Shown piece after piece: positions 7,911 to 15,711 of a DNA stretch of 24,068 bases. Source of the stretch: JBCCFW01 sp039029535 (GTDB lineage: Bacteria > Acidobacteriota > JBCCFW01); contig JBCCFW010000113.1 in assembly GCA_039029535.1 (NCBI GenBank), forward strand, positions 1 through 24,068, given 5' to 3'. Numbering within the stretch: the first letter of the stretch is position 1; each line of letters begins with the position of its first letter. The notes beneath the pieces were generated by a model. It was not told the origin of the DNA. It did no database searches and saw only the letters and a list, made by a program, of their open reading frames with translations. The position numbers were made by a program, and so were the translations under genes.

Positions 7911-8918
7911 ATGCAGCACGCGAAGATCAAGCTGGCGTTCCTGATCCCACTCATCGTCATCGCGGCGATCCATGCCGCGGGGCTCGCCGACTCGGACGAG
8001 ATCGCCACCACTGGCTTCGCTCAGCGCTCCGGCGAGATCGTCCGCTTGCGACCGGGCGGCGCGGCCGAGCAGGCCGGTCTGAAAGTCGGCGACCAGGTCC
8101 AAACCATCGACGGTGTCGCACCGGCCGACCTGCCGAGCTGGCCGCGAACCGAGGTCGGTCAAGTGCGCGAGATCGTGGTCGAGCGCGACGGAGAGACGCT
8201 GACCCTCGGCCTCACGCAGGAGCGCCTGCCACCGATCTTCATGGCCCTGTTCTTCGGCATGACCCTCGTGATGGCCTGCTTCCTCCTCGCCGGAGCCTGG
8301 GCCTACCTACGCGAGCCTGGCTCGGCCACGCTGTTACTCGGTCTCTTCGGGCTCTTCATGGGGGCAGCGCTCGTCGCCCAGCCCAGGTTCACGTCCGAGC
8401 TCGTCACCAACATCGGCAACACCTTCACGACCCTGGCGTTTTGCTGGAGCATGGCCTTCCTGCTGCACCTGGCCCTCCGCCATCCGGAGCCGGGCCGTGT
8501 CTTGCGCTCGCGGATCGGGTGGATGCTCGTGCACGCCCTGCCCGCTCTCTCCGCGATCACCATCCTGCTGCTCATCGTCCTGGGGCGCGACCCGAGCAAG
8601 GGAGTCGGAGGCATCGTGAGCACTGCGATGGGCCTCGGCTCACTCGGTTTCCTGTTCTTGTCCGTCGTGCTCTTTGCTCGAAGCTGGTTCAAGGCCACGT
8701 CCGGCGATCGCGTGACGTCGGGCTTGAACGTCATCCTCCTTGGACTGGCAGCGAGCATCTTGCCCATCGTGTTCGTGATCGTCTTGAACATGGTCGCGCC
8801 ACGTTTCGTCGGGCCCGGCGTGCAGTTCCTCTTCTTGTCATTGGGGCTCTTGCCCTTGTTCCTGGCCCACGCCCTGACTCGACCGCGGACTGCGACGGCG
8901 TCGGCCCTTGCGGCTTGA
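7911..8918 (+). CDS. PDZ-domain plus seven-TM sensor-like membrane protein
   Basis: 335 residues from ATG 7911; GTG 7908 is equally possible. A strong GAGGAGG site at 7895-7901 fixes this start and rules out the longer frame from 7761. One N-terminal TM (about 7-25) leads to a PDZ domain (about 35-105; IVRLRPGGAAEQAGLKVGDQVQ with IDG), then about seven TM segments to the C-terminus. This N-TM/PDZ/multi-TM layout recalls the input half of ComP-like histidine kinases, but there is no kinase domain here; the kinase is the next gene, 41 bases downstream. I infer a membrane partner that senses an envelope or peptide signal for that kinase. It has no catalytic motif I can see. The exact family is not recognised. 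Confidence 0.75.
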   Translation: MQHAKIKLAFLIPLIVIAAIHAAGLADSDEIATTGFAQRSGEIVRLRPGGAAEQAGLKVGDQVQTIDGVAPADLPSWPRTEVGQVREIVVERDGETLTLGLTQERLPPIFMALFFGMTLVMACFLLAGAWAYLREPGSATLLLGLFGLFMGAALVAQPRFTSELVTNIGNTFTTLAFCWSMAFLLHLALRHPEPGRVLRSRIGWMLVHALPALSAITILLLIVLGRDPSKGVGGIVSTAMGLGSLGFLFLSVVLFARSWFKATSGDRVTSGLNVILLGLAASILPIVFVIVLNMVAPRFVGPGVQFLFLSLGLLPLFLAHALTRPRTATASALAA

Positions 8919-8959
8919 AGCGCCGAAGCTCGAGACGATCCGTGCTGATAACCTGAGGC

Positions 8960-10510
8960 ATGTCCCCTGCTCCCCAGCGCGGCCAGTCGTCGGGCGCTGC
9001 CCACCCGCTGCTCGCGAGCTTCCTCAACCTCCGCTGGAAGCTGACCTTCTCCGCCAGCATGGCGATCGTCGGCGCCGTGTTGATCGGCGGCTGCATCGCG
9101 CTCGCCATCTACACGGCTCAGGAGCAGCGAGTCCTTCGCGAGCCTTGGTTCCCTGAGGCTCTCCACGCCGAGCTGCAAGTGCTCTCCTGGAGACTGCGAC
9201 CGTCGGTCGTGGCCGAGCCTCCGGTGCGAGCGGACATCCAGCGCTGGATTCAGGAGCGCACGCGTGACGGCTCGTTCGACATCCACCTTGGCGGAGAGGG
9301 AGTGCAGCGCGAAGGCGTGACGGCGGAGTTCCGCGTGGGTTTGCAGAGCCTGACGGTGCGCGATCGCACCGGAGCGGAGCTGGCGTCCTTTCGACAGGAG
9401 AAGACTCCGAGCTCGGCACCCGAGCCTCCCGAGCTGAGCAAGGTTCTAGAGGCCGCCCTCGCCAACGTCCGTGACCCGAAGGCCCTGGCGCGGCGGACGA
9501 GCACGGGTGACGTCGTCGTCGGGGTTCCCTTCGTCGACGATCGGGGGCAGGTCGCCGGAACCGTCGTCGCCGTGGCGCACGCAGCTCCGGCCTCGATGAA
9601 GCAGCTCGCTCGCCGCTTCCTCGAGCTCCCGAGGATCGCGCTCGAGATCTTCCCCTACGCCGTTCTCGTTGGGCTCCTGCTCGGGTGGATGTTCAGCCGA
9701 AGCCTCGTCCGACGCGTGCGGCACCTGGGCACGGCGGCCGAGGCCTGGAGCGAGGGTGACCTCACGCGACGGGTCGGCGATCGCTCTGCGGACGAGCTCG
9801 GTGAGCTGGGTCGTGACCTCGACCGCATGGCCACCGAGCTCTCCAACCTCCTGAAGACGCGTCAGGAGCTGGCGGCCGTCGACGAGCGCAACCACCTCGC
9901 CCGCGAGCTGCACGACACGGTCAAGCAGCAGGTGTTCTCCCTGTCCCTGCTGCTGGGCAGCGTCGAGTCTCGCCTGGACGACGATGGCGAGCAGGCACGG
10001 GCGCACCTGAAGGAGGCCCGCGCACTGGCCCAGCTCGCCGGACGCGAGCTCAACGCCCTCATCCTTCAGCTCCGACCCGCCGCGCTCGACGACAAGGGCC
10101 TCGCCCCGGCCCTTCGGGAGCACGTCGCGACGTGGTCCGAAGAGACAGGGGTCAGCGCCGAGCTGCACGTTCAAGGGGAGAGGTCACTGCCCCTCGACCT
10201 CGAGCTCGACGTGTTCCGAGTGGCGCAGGAAGCACTGGTCAACGTCGCACGCCACGCGGGGGCGACGAACGTCGACTTGCACCTGGAAGTGGGGCCCGCC
10301 GGCGGAGAGCTCACGCTGCGCGTGACCGACGACGGGCGCGGCTTCGAGCCAGGCTCCTCCTCGGGAGGCTTCGGTCTCAGCGGGATGTCCGAGCGCATGG
10401 AGAGTCGAGGAGGTCACCTCGAGATGCGCAGCACGCCCGGTGAGGGAACGACGGTGATGGCGAGAGTGCCACTCCATGAGACGACGATGGCTGACGAGGA
10501 GGCTCCATGA
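8960..10510 (+). CDS. HAMP/HisKA_3 sensor histidine kinase
   Basis: 516 residues. TM1 is at about 30-52 and TM2 at about 228-250, with a periplasmic sensor region of about 175 residues between them; a HAMP domain (RRVRHLGTAAEAW...LTRRVGDRSADELGELG) follows. The HisKA_3 dimerisation domain has ERNHLARELHDTVKQQ with phospho-acceptor H318. The HATPase domain shows the N-box with N428 (QEALVNVARHAGA), G1 box DDGRGF from D457, and G2 box GFGLSGMSERM. This is a NarX/LiaS/DesK-type kinase; it phosphorylates the NarL-type regulator encoded next. Its last four bases overlap that gene's start (ATGA at 10507). Confidence 0.93.
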   Translation: MSPAPQRGQSSGAAHPLLASFLNLRWKLTFSASMAIVGAVLIGGCIALAIYTAQEQRVLREPWFPEALHAELQVLSWRLRPSVVAEPPVRADIQRWIQERTRDGSFDIHLGGEGVQREGVTAEFRVGLQSLTVRDRTGAELASFRQEKTPSSAPEPPELSKVLEAALANVRDPKALARRTSTGDVVVGVPFVDDRGQVAGTVVAVAHAAPASMKQLARRFLELPRIALEIFPYAVLVGLLLGWMFSRSLVRRVRHLGTAAEAWSEGDLTRRVGDRSADELGELGRDLDRMATELSNLLKTRQELAAVDERNHLARELHDTVKQQVFSLSLLLGSVESRLDDDGEQARAHLKEARALAQLAGRELNALILQLRPAALDDKGLAPALREHVATWSEETGVSAELHVQGERSLPLDLELDVFRVAQEALVNVARHAGATNVDLHLEVGPAGGELTLRVTDDGRGFEPGSSSGGFGLSGMSERMESRGGHLEMRSTPGEGTTVMARVPLHETTMADEEAP

Positions 10511-11187
10511 CGTCGGAAGGTGAATCGATGGATCCCGTCACGATCGTGCTCATCGACGATCACGCCGTCGTGCGACGAGGCGCCCGCGCCTTCCTCGAGA
10601 CCCAAGCAGGTCTCGAGGTGATCGGTGAGGCGGAGTCCGGTGAGCGAGGCGTCGAGCTGGTCCGCGACCTGGCGCCGGACGTCGCCCTCGTCGATCTCCT
10701 CATGCCGGGCATGGACGGCGTCGAGGCCACGCGACGGATGAAGGAGCTCAGCCCCTCCACCCGAGTCATCGTGCTCACCTCCTACCACGACGACGAGCAC
10801 GTCTTCCCCGCGATCCGGGCGGGTGCCTTGTCCTACCTCTTGAAGGAAGTCAGCCCGGAAGAGCTGGCCGAGGCGGTGCGTCGGGCGGCACTTGGCGAAG
10901 CAGTCCTCCATCCGAGGGTGGCCTCACGCGTCATCAACGAGTTGCACGGTGCTCGCGAGAGCCAGGCCGGTCCGTCGATGGAGCTGACGAGCCGGGAGCT
11001 GGAGGTCTTGCGGCTCATCGCCGACGGCTTGAACAACGTGGACCTGGCCGAGCGGCTCGGGATCAGTCCGCGCACGGTCAAGCGACACGTGAGCAACATC
11101 CTCGGCAAGCTCCACCTGGCCGACCGCACGCAGGCCGCGGTGCACGCCTGGCGTGAGGGACTGGTGAGACGGGACGAGTCGCCCTGA
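10507..11187 (+). CDS. NarL/LiaR-type response regulator
   Basis: 226 residues. The receiver domain (about 11-128) has acidic pocket D17/D18, phospho-acceptor D63 (VALVDLLMPG), T91 and K113. A LuxR/GerE helix-turn-helix (about 160-215) shows LTSRELEVLRLIADGLNNVDLAERLGISPRTVKRHV. The sequence VSPEELAEAVRRAALGE after the receiver is typical of LiaR/DevR-like regulators. It is cotranslated with the upstream kinase. ATG 10507 overlaps the kinase stop; an internal ATG at residue 8 (MDPVTIVL) is an alternative start. The target genes are unknown; autoregulation of the operon is likely from the family. It ends one base before the opposing GyrI-like gene. Confidence 0.93.
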   Translation: MTSEGESMDPVTIVLIDDHAVVRRGARAFLETQAGLEVIGEAESGERGVELVRDLAPDVALVDLLMPGMDGVEATRRMKELSPSTRVIVLTSYHDDEHVFPAIRAGALSYLLKEVSPEELAEAVRRAALGEAVLHPRVASRVINELHGARESQAGPSMELTSRELEVLRLIADGLNNVDLAERLGISPRTVKRHVSNILGKLHLADRTQAAVHAWREGLVRRDESP

Positions 11188-11188
11188 C

Positions 11189-11650
11189 TCACTCCACCGG
11201 GACGAAGATGTCGAACGCGCTCTCGTCCGAGTCGACCTTGAAGCGCGAGTCGTAGTACTCGAACTCGGGCGTGTCGCGACGCTTCAAGCCGCTGTTCGGC
11301 ACGCCCTCCGTGAAGATCCAGTCGAAGGTCGCGGGCAGCTTCGAGATGTCGCCCTCGTGGGTGAACTTGAGGTACTTCCCACCGGGAAGCTCGATCCGCT
11401 CGAGGCCATCCGGAGCCGCCGCGGCCGTCGAAGCCATGCCCGCGACGTAGTGGAGCTGCAGGGCGCCATCGACGCCGACCTTCTGGCCGACCCCGTAGGC
11501 GCAGGAAGTGTCCGCCTCGGGGATCTCCTCCTTGCGCTGGCCGAAGACCCCCCAGAGCTGAGCGATCTGCCCCAGCTCACTCATCTGATAGGTCTTCCCG
11601 AACCCGATCACGAACCGCGTCTCCAGCTCCACGACTTCCGGCTGCTTCAC
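11189..11650 (-). CDS. GyrI-like (AraC effector-binding) domain protein
   Basis: 153 residues from GTG 11650, chosen because AGGAGG sits about 8 bases upstream on the minus strand; the frame stays open to an ATG at 11755, but that part reads like noncoding sequence and would bury the ribosome-binding site. The protein resembles the stand-alone effector-binding domain of BmrR/Rob/SbmC (GyrI): VVELETRFVIGFGKTY at the start, LPGGKYLKFTHEGDISKLPATFDWIF in the middle and FEYYDSRFK...FDIFVPVE at the end. There is no DNA-binding domain. Such proteins bind small hydrophobic or cationic compounds; some hydrolyse cyclopropanoid toxins and E. coli GyrI protects gyrase. Which of these applies here is open. 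Confidence 0.85.
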   Translation of the reverse strand: MKQPEVVELETRFVIGFGKTYQMSELGQIAQLWGVFGQRKEEIPEADTSCAYGVGQKVGVDGALQLHYVAGMASTAAAAPDGLERIELPGGKYLKFTHEGDISKLPATFDWIFTEGVPNSGLKRRDTPEFEYYDSRFKVDSDESAFDIFVPVE

Positions 11651-12073
11651 GACGGTCTCCTCCTGCCCGGTTCCAGGGCTCTTCGGCCGATGGCTCCAGC
11701 CTGACCCGATCGACTTGCACCTGCAAGCACGCGGAGTCGCTCGTCGTTTCACCATCTCCCCAAGTGGTGAATTCTCTGGCGAGATCGCCGTTGAAGCTGG
11801 CGATTCGCCGACGGGTCACCGTGCGAGTGAGTGGGAGCGTCCAGGGTCTTCGGTCCGGGCAGAAAGGACAGCCGTGGAGCGAGACGACGAGGTGACGTCC
11901 GGGCTGGCTGTGGGAAGGGCAGGCCGATACCATCACGCCCACGAAGCGACAGGCCACGCGTCGAGGTGAATCTCCGGAAGCAGCTCGACCGCTAGGCATC
12001 GCCCACGTCGGCCAGCCCGCCCCTCGCCGACGTGACGCCGGCATCCAGGCTCTTCAGCGAGGCCATCGACCAG
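11651..12073. other. Divergent intergenic region with two inverted repeats
   Basis: This region separates the GyrI-like gene (minus) and the NosF-like ATPase gene (plus), and I find no convincing gene in it. A near-ideal palindrome CTTGCA-CC-TGCAAG lies at 11714-11727, and a second inverted repeat, TTCACCA (11748-11754) and TGGTGAA (11765-11771) with a 10-base spacer, lies close by. Both look like binding sites for dimeric regulators in the promoter of the GyrI-like gene. The right part (about 11800-12030) holds nothing I recognise. Confidence 0.4.
11714..11727. promoter_or_regulatory. Palindrome upstream of the GyrI-like gene
   Basis: The perfect 6-2-6 inverted repeat CTTGCACCTGCAAG lies 64 bases upstream of the GTG start of the minus-strand GyrI-like gene. 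Tight dyads of this kind are common operators for MerR- or TetR-type repressors, but no such regulator gene is in the window, so the assignment is inference from symmetry and position. Confidence 0.3.
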
Positions 12074-12781
12074 ATGATCGTCACGAACAATGTCAGCAAG
12101 TCGTTTGGAAAGACGAAGGCGCTCCGGGGCCTGTCCCTGAAGGTGGAACCCGGCGAGGTCCTCGGCCTGCTCGGCCCGAACGGCGCGGGGAAGACGACGA
12201 CCATCCACCTCCTGCTCGGCTTCCTCGAGGCGGACAAGGGTTCCGTCACCATCGACGGCGTCGACGTCGCGAAGGATCCCGACGAGGCGCGCCGACGGAC
12301 CGGGTACATCTCGGAGAACGTCGCGCTCTATCCCTTCCTGACCGCGCGCGAGAACCTCGAGCACTTCGCCTCCCTGGCAGGGCTCTCGTTCTCGGACACC
12401 GAGCTCGGCGAGCGGCTGGAGGCTGCGGGCCTGGCCTCCCACGCCATCAACCACCGCGTCTCCACCTTCTCGAAGGGCATGCGGCAGAAGGTGGGCATCG
12501 CGATCGCGACCTCGAAGTCGGCCAAGGCCGTCGTGCTGGACGAGCCGGCGTCGGGTCTCGACCCGCACGCGAGCCACGAGCTGTCCACGTTGGTGCGCAA
12601 GGTGGCCGACGAAGGAGCGTCGGTGCTCATGGCCACCCACGACCTCTTCCGCGCGAAGGAGACCTGCGACCGCGTGATCATCTTGCAGGCCGGCAAGCTC
12701 GTGCGTGAGCTCGACCCCAGCACGATGACGGCGAACGACCTCGAGGACATCTACCTCCAGCAGATGGAGACGAAGTCGTGA
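12074..12781 (+). CDS. NosF-like ABC transporter ATP-binding protein
   Basis: 235 residues from ATG 12074; GTG 12032 would add 14 residues without family support. The domain order is that of an ABC-2 exporter ATPase: Walker A GPNGAGKTT at 34-42, a Q-loop in which Gln is replaced by Glu (YISENVALY, E81), signature variant FSKGMRQK at 132-139, Walker B AVVLDEP at 152-158, and H-loop H189. The ENVALY sequence and the K in the signature are shared with the NosF/CcmA-like branch that pairs with DUF3526-type permeases. It hydrolyses ATP to drive the two following permeases, and its TGA overlaps the next GTG start (GTGA). The substrate is unknown. Confidence 0.9.
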   Translation: MIVTNNVSKSFGKTKALRGLSLKVEPGEVLGLLGPNGAGKTTTIHLLLGFLEADKGSVTIDGVDVAKDPDEARRRTGYISENVALYPFLTARENLEHFASLAGLSFSDTELGERLEAAGLASHAINHRVSTFSKGMRQKVGIAIATSKSAKAVVLDEPASGLDPHASHELSTLVRKVADEGASVLMATHDLFRAKETCDRVIILQAGKLVRELDPSTMTANDLEDIYLQQMETKS

Positions 12782-14208
12782 TCGCTCGACTCTTCCGCCT
12801 GGAGCTGCGAGCCATCCGTAGCGACGGTCGATCGGTGGCGCTCCTGGTCATCGCGCTCGCCATGCTCGTGCTGTCGGCGTGGATCGGCGCGGACGCTCGC
12901 CGCGTCGCCGACGAGGGACGGGCGCAGGCCCTGGAGGTCTCTCGTGCGCAGTGGGAGTCCATCCAGGGACTCTCCGCCCACGCGGTGGGCCACTACGGCA
13001 GCTACGTCTACAAGCCGGGTGGCGCGCTGGCCGCCCTGGACGGCGGGGTCATGCCGTTCACCGGCAAGGTCGTCCGCGTCGAGGCCCACGTCCAGACGCC
13101 GCCCTCGCACTCGGATGCCTCCTCTTGGAGCTCGCTCGTGCGGCTCGGCGCGTTCGATGCGGGGTCGATCCTCGCGCACGTTCTGCCCCTGCTCCTGGCG
13201 TTCACGGCGTTCTCCTCCGTGGCGCGGGACCGCGAGACCGGCCTGCTTCGGTCGCTCGTGGCGCAGGGCGTGCCGCTGCGCGACGTCTTGTGGGGGAAGG
13301 TCCTGGCGTACTGGGCCCTGGCGCTCGTGCTGGTGGCAGCGCTCACGGTGACGCACGTCGGCATCGACCTCACGAGCGGCGGAGCTCTCACGGGCGACAC
13401 GATCGCGCGCTTGACCGGCTTTGCCGGGTCTCACGCCATCCACCTGCTCGTGGTGGTGGTGCTCTCGGTCGGCGTGTCGGCCTGGGTCGCGGACTCGCGG
13501 GCAGCGCTGGCCATCCTCACCATCGCCTGGCTCGGCGCGACCGTGATCTTGCCGCGCATCACCGCACAGCTCGGCTCGCAGCTCTACCCGCTGAGCTCCC
13601 AGGTCGAGTTCGAAGACGCCATGAAGGTCGACCGCTCCAAGGGTCTCGACGGTCATGACCCCCACGACGAGCGACGCCTGGCTCTCCAGCAGCAGATTCT
13701 CGACGAGTACGGCGTGCAGAACGCTCGCGAGCTGCCCGTCAACATCGGCGGCCTCCTCATGCAGGCGGACGACGAGTACGGCGACAAGGTCTGGGACCAC
13801 CACTTCGGGAACCGTCACGCCACGGTCCGCAAGCAGATCGGGGTGACGCAGGCAGTGGCCTTCCTCAACCCGTACCAGGCGGTGCGTGGGCTCAGCATGG
13901 CCTTCGCGGGAACGGACCAGTTCCACGACGTGCAGTTCCAGCGTCAGGCGGAGAACTACCGTCGCGTCATGGTCGGCACCCTGAACAACCTGGACGCCAC
14001 GGCGGGTCGACGCGAGAACGGCCGGTGGATCCGCGACGAGATCGACTACGCCGACATCGCGGACTTCCAGTTCGAGACTCAGCAGGTCGGCTTCGCGCTC
14101 GGCAACCGCTGGCCGGAGCTGCTCGCGCTCATCGCCTGGGCGGTCGCGTCGGTCGTGATGTTGAACAAGCACGCGGGTCGCATCCCCGTGGTGGGAGCGG
14201 GCCGATGA
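12778..14208 (+). CDS. ABC-2 permease, DUF3526-like, subunit 1
   Basis: 476 residues from a GTG start overlapping the ATPase stop. TM1 (about 20-37) is followed by a non-cytoplasmic part, TM segments at about 127-150 and 175-195, then more TMs to about residue 265. The typical cytoplasmic motif DRETGLLRSLVAQGV lies between the TM helices. A second large soluble loop (about 270-440), rich in charged residues, is closed by a final TM (about 445-465). This TM/loop/TM pattern is that of DUF3526/ABC-2 permeases from Bacteroidota and other Gram-negatives. The ATGA overlap at 14205 couples it to the second permease. Transport substrate cannot be inferred. Confidence 0.82.
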   Translation: MIARLFRLELRAIRSDGRSVALLVIALAMLVLSAWIGADARRVADEGRAQALEVSRAQWESIQGLSAHAVGHYGSYVYKPGGALAALDGGVMPFTGKVVRVEAHVQTPPSHSDASSWSSLVRLGAFDAGSILAHVLPLLLAFTAFSSVARDRETGLLRSLVAQGVPLRDVLWGKVLAYWALALVLVAALTVTHVGIDLTSGGALTGDTIARLTGFAGSHAIHLLVVVVLSVGVSAWVADSRAALAILTIAWLGATVILPRITAQLGSQLYPLSSQVEFEDAMKVDRSKGLDGHDPHDERRLALQQQILDEYGVQNARELPVNIGGLLMQADDEYGDKVWDHHFGNRHATVRKQIGVTQAVAFLNPYQAVRGLSMAFAGTDQFHDVQFQRQAENYRRVMVGTLNNLDATAGRRENGRWIRDEIDYADIADFQFETQQVGFALGNRWPELLALIAWAVASVVMLNKHAGRIPVVGAGR

Positions 14209-15659
14209 TCGACATCCTGAAAGCCCTCGTTCGCTTCGAGTGGATGCGTCTCTCGCGCTCGCGGATGCGTGCCTCGGCCATCTTGGTCTTCTTCGCCTGC
14301 GGTCTCTACGCGATCGCCTCGGGGCAGCATCACGTCTCCACCTGGAAGGAGACCCTCGACGAGCTCACGCAGCGCGAGACGACGCAGCGTGAGCAGGCCC
14401 TCGCCTGGTTCAGCGCAGGCCGCACGGGACCGGAGGGTCGCACCTGGATCGACGTCTCGCAGGCTCGCTGGGCGGACCGCTACGCGTCGGCCCACGCGGT
14501 CATGGAGCCCGAGCCGCTGGCCGCGCTGGCCATCGGCCTGTCCGACATCCGCGCGACCTGGGCCACCGTTTCGGGGATGGGCGGAGCCAGGCCTTTCCAG
14601 ACCGCCGACCCGGCAACGCTCGGCAACGCCGAGAAGCTGCTGGCCGGCAACTTCGACCTCGCCTTCGTCTTCGCGTATCTCCTCCCCTTGCTGCTGCTGG
14701 TGCTGCTGTTCGACGTGGGAGGCCTCGAGCGCGACCTGGGCATGATGCGGATGGTGAGGGTCCAGTCGGTCTCACCACGGAGCTGGCTGCTCCTGCGCGC
14801 GGCGCTGCCGATCGTGCTGGTGGCCATGCTCGCCCTGTTGCTCTGCGTGGTCGGCGGTCTCTGGTCGGGAGCGATCGGCGCGACGTTCGGCAGTTGGTCG
14901 ACCTTCACCCTCCTCGTGCTCGGTTACACCTGCCTGTGGGGTGCGCTGTTCGCGGCGGTGCTCGCGGCGGGAACGGGCGTGTCCGCGGCAGCGCTCTGGA
15001 TGGTGGGCCTGTGGCTCGGGTTCTGTGTCGTCGTGCCGGCGGCGGTGCGTCAGGTGGTCGGGCAGGAGCATCCGTCGCTCTACGCCAGCGAGCTCACGAC
15101 GGCCATGCGAGCCGAGAGGTACGAGATCCTCCTGGGCGACGTGGCGGAGCACGAGCCGGCGTTCTACCAGGCGCGCCCGAACCTGCCCACTTCGGAGCCT
15201 TCCTCGAGAGCCTCTGGATCGACCCGGCGGCGCATCGTCCAACAGGCGGCGTTCCTCGACATCGTCGGTGACGTCACCCAGAAGATGTCGAGCGACGAGA
15301 TCGCGCGCGAGACGGCGGTGGCGCGTTGGGGCTGGGTGAATCCCGCCTACGTCCTCCAGCGTGCGCTCTGCGGCCTGGCCGGCACCGAGTCGGTCAGCTT
15401 CCGGGCCCACCGGGACGACGTGTTCACGTCGGTGACGAGCCGTCTCGATGCCCTGGTCGGGCCGACCTGGAACGAGCAGCCGTTCACTCTCGAGACCTTC
15501 GAGGGCCTCTTCGAGCACGGGCTCAGTCAACGCTACGGCCTGCCGCCTCGAGCGGGGACCTGGTCGCGCCTGCTCGTCTTGCTGGTGATCGCCGTGGTGG
15601 CGTTCGTGGTCCTGGCCACGATGCGAGGCAAGCGCGAGCGGCAAGCGGGCGTGATCTGA
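14205..15659 (+). CDS. ABC-2 permease, DUF3526-like, subunit 2
   Basis: 484 residues from ATG 14205, which overlaps the previous stop; the longer open frame from 14025 is shadow over subunit 1. The plan matches subunit 1: TM1 (about 25-42), a soluble loop, a TM cluster (about 150-290; LLPLLLLVLLFDVGGLERDLG, then WLLLRAALPIVLVAMLAL), a second loop of roughly 160 residues and a C-terminal TM (about 455-475). It is the last gene of the operon and probably forms a heterodimer with subunit 1. The loop at about residues 325-345 (PTSEPSSRASGSTRRR) is low in complexity and the least certain part. Confidence 0.82.
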   Translation: MIDILKALVRFEWMRLSRSRMRASAILVFFACGLYAIASGQHHVSTWKETLDELTQRETTQREQALAWFSAGRTGPEGRTWIDVSQARWADRYASAHAVMEPEPLAALAIGLSDIRATWATVSGMGGARPFQTADPATLGNAEKLLAGNFDLAFVFAYLLPLLLLVLLFDVGGLERDLGMMRMVRVQSVSPRSWLLLRAALPIVLVAMLALLLCVVGGLWSGAIGATFGSWSTFTLLVLGYTCLWGALFAAVLAAGTGVSAAALWMVGLWLGFCVVVPAAVRQVVGQEHPSLYASELTTAMRAERYEILLGDVAEHEPAFYQARPNLPTSEPSSRASGSTRRRIVQQAAFLDIVGDVTQKMSSDEIARETAVARWGWVNPAYVLQRALCGLAGTESVSFRAHRDDVFTSVTSRLDALVGPTWNEQPFTLETFEGLFEHGLSQRYGLPPRAGTWSRLLVLLVIAVVAFVVLATMRGKRERQAGVI

Positions 15660-15666
15660 CGGCACG

Positions 15667-15688
15667 CTGCGGCGATCAGGAGCCGCAG
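15667..15688. terminator. Hairpin between convergent permease and pyrC genes
   Basis: CTGCGGC (15667-15673) and GCCGCAG (15682-15688) form a perfect 7-bp GC-rich stem with an 8-base loop. It sits in the 52-base gap between the two convergent stop codons, so it could end transcription from either side. There is no T-run on either strand. Confidence 0.5.
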
Positions 15689-15711
15689 TCGTCGCCCTTC
15701 AATCGTGCGCG

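Noticed and set aside
11176..11190. Inverted repeat GAGTC-(5)-GACTC at the junction of response regulator and GyrI-like genes
   Set aside because: Only five pairs, and partly forced by the opposing stop codons; too weak to call a terminator.
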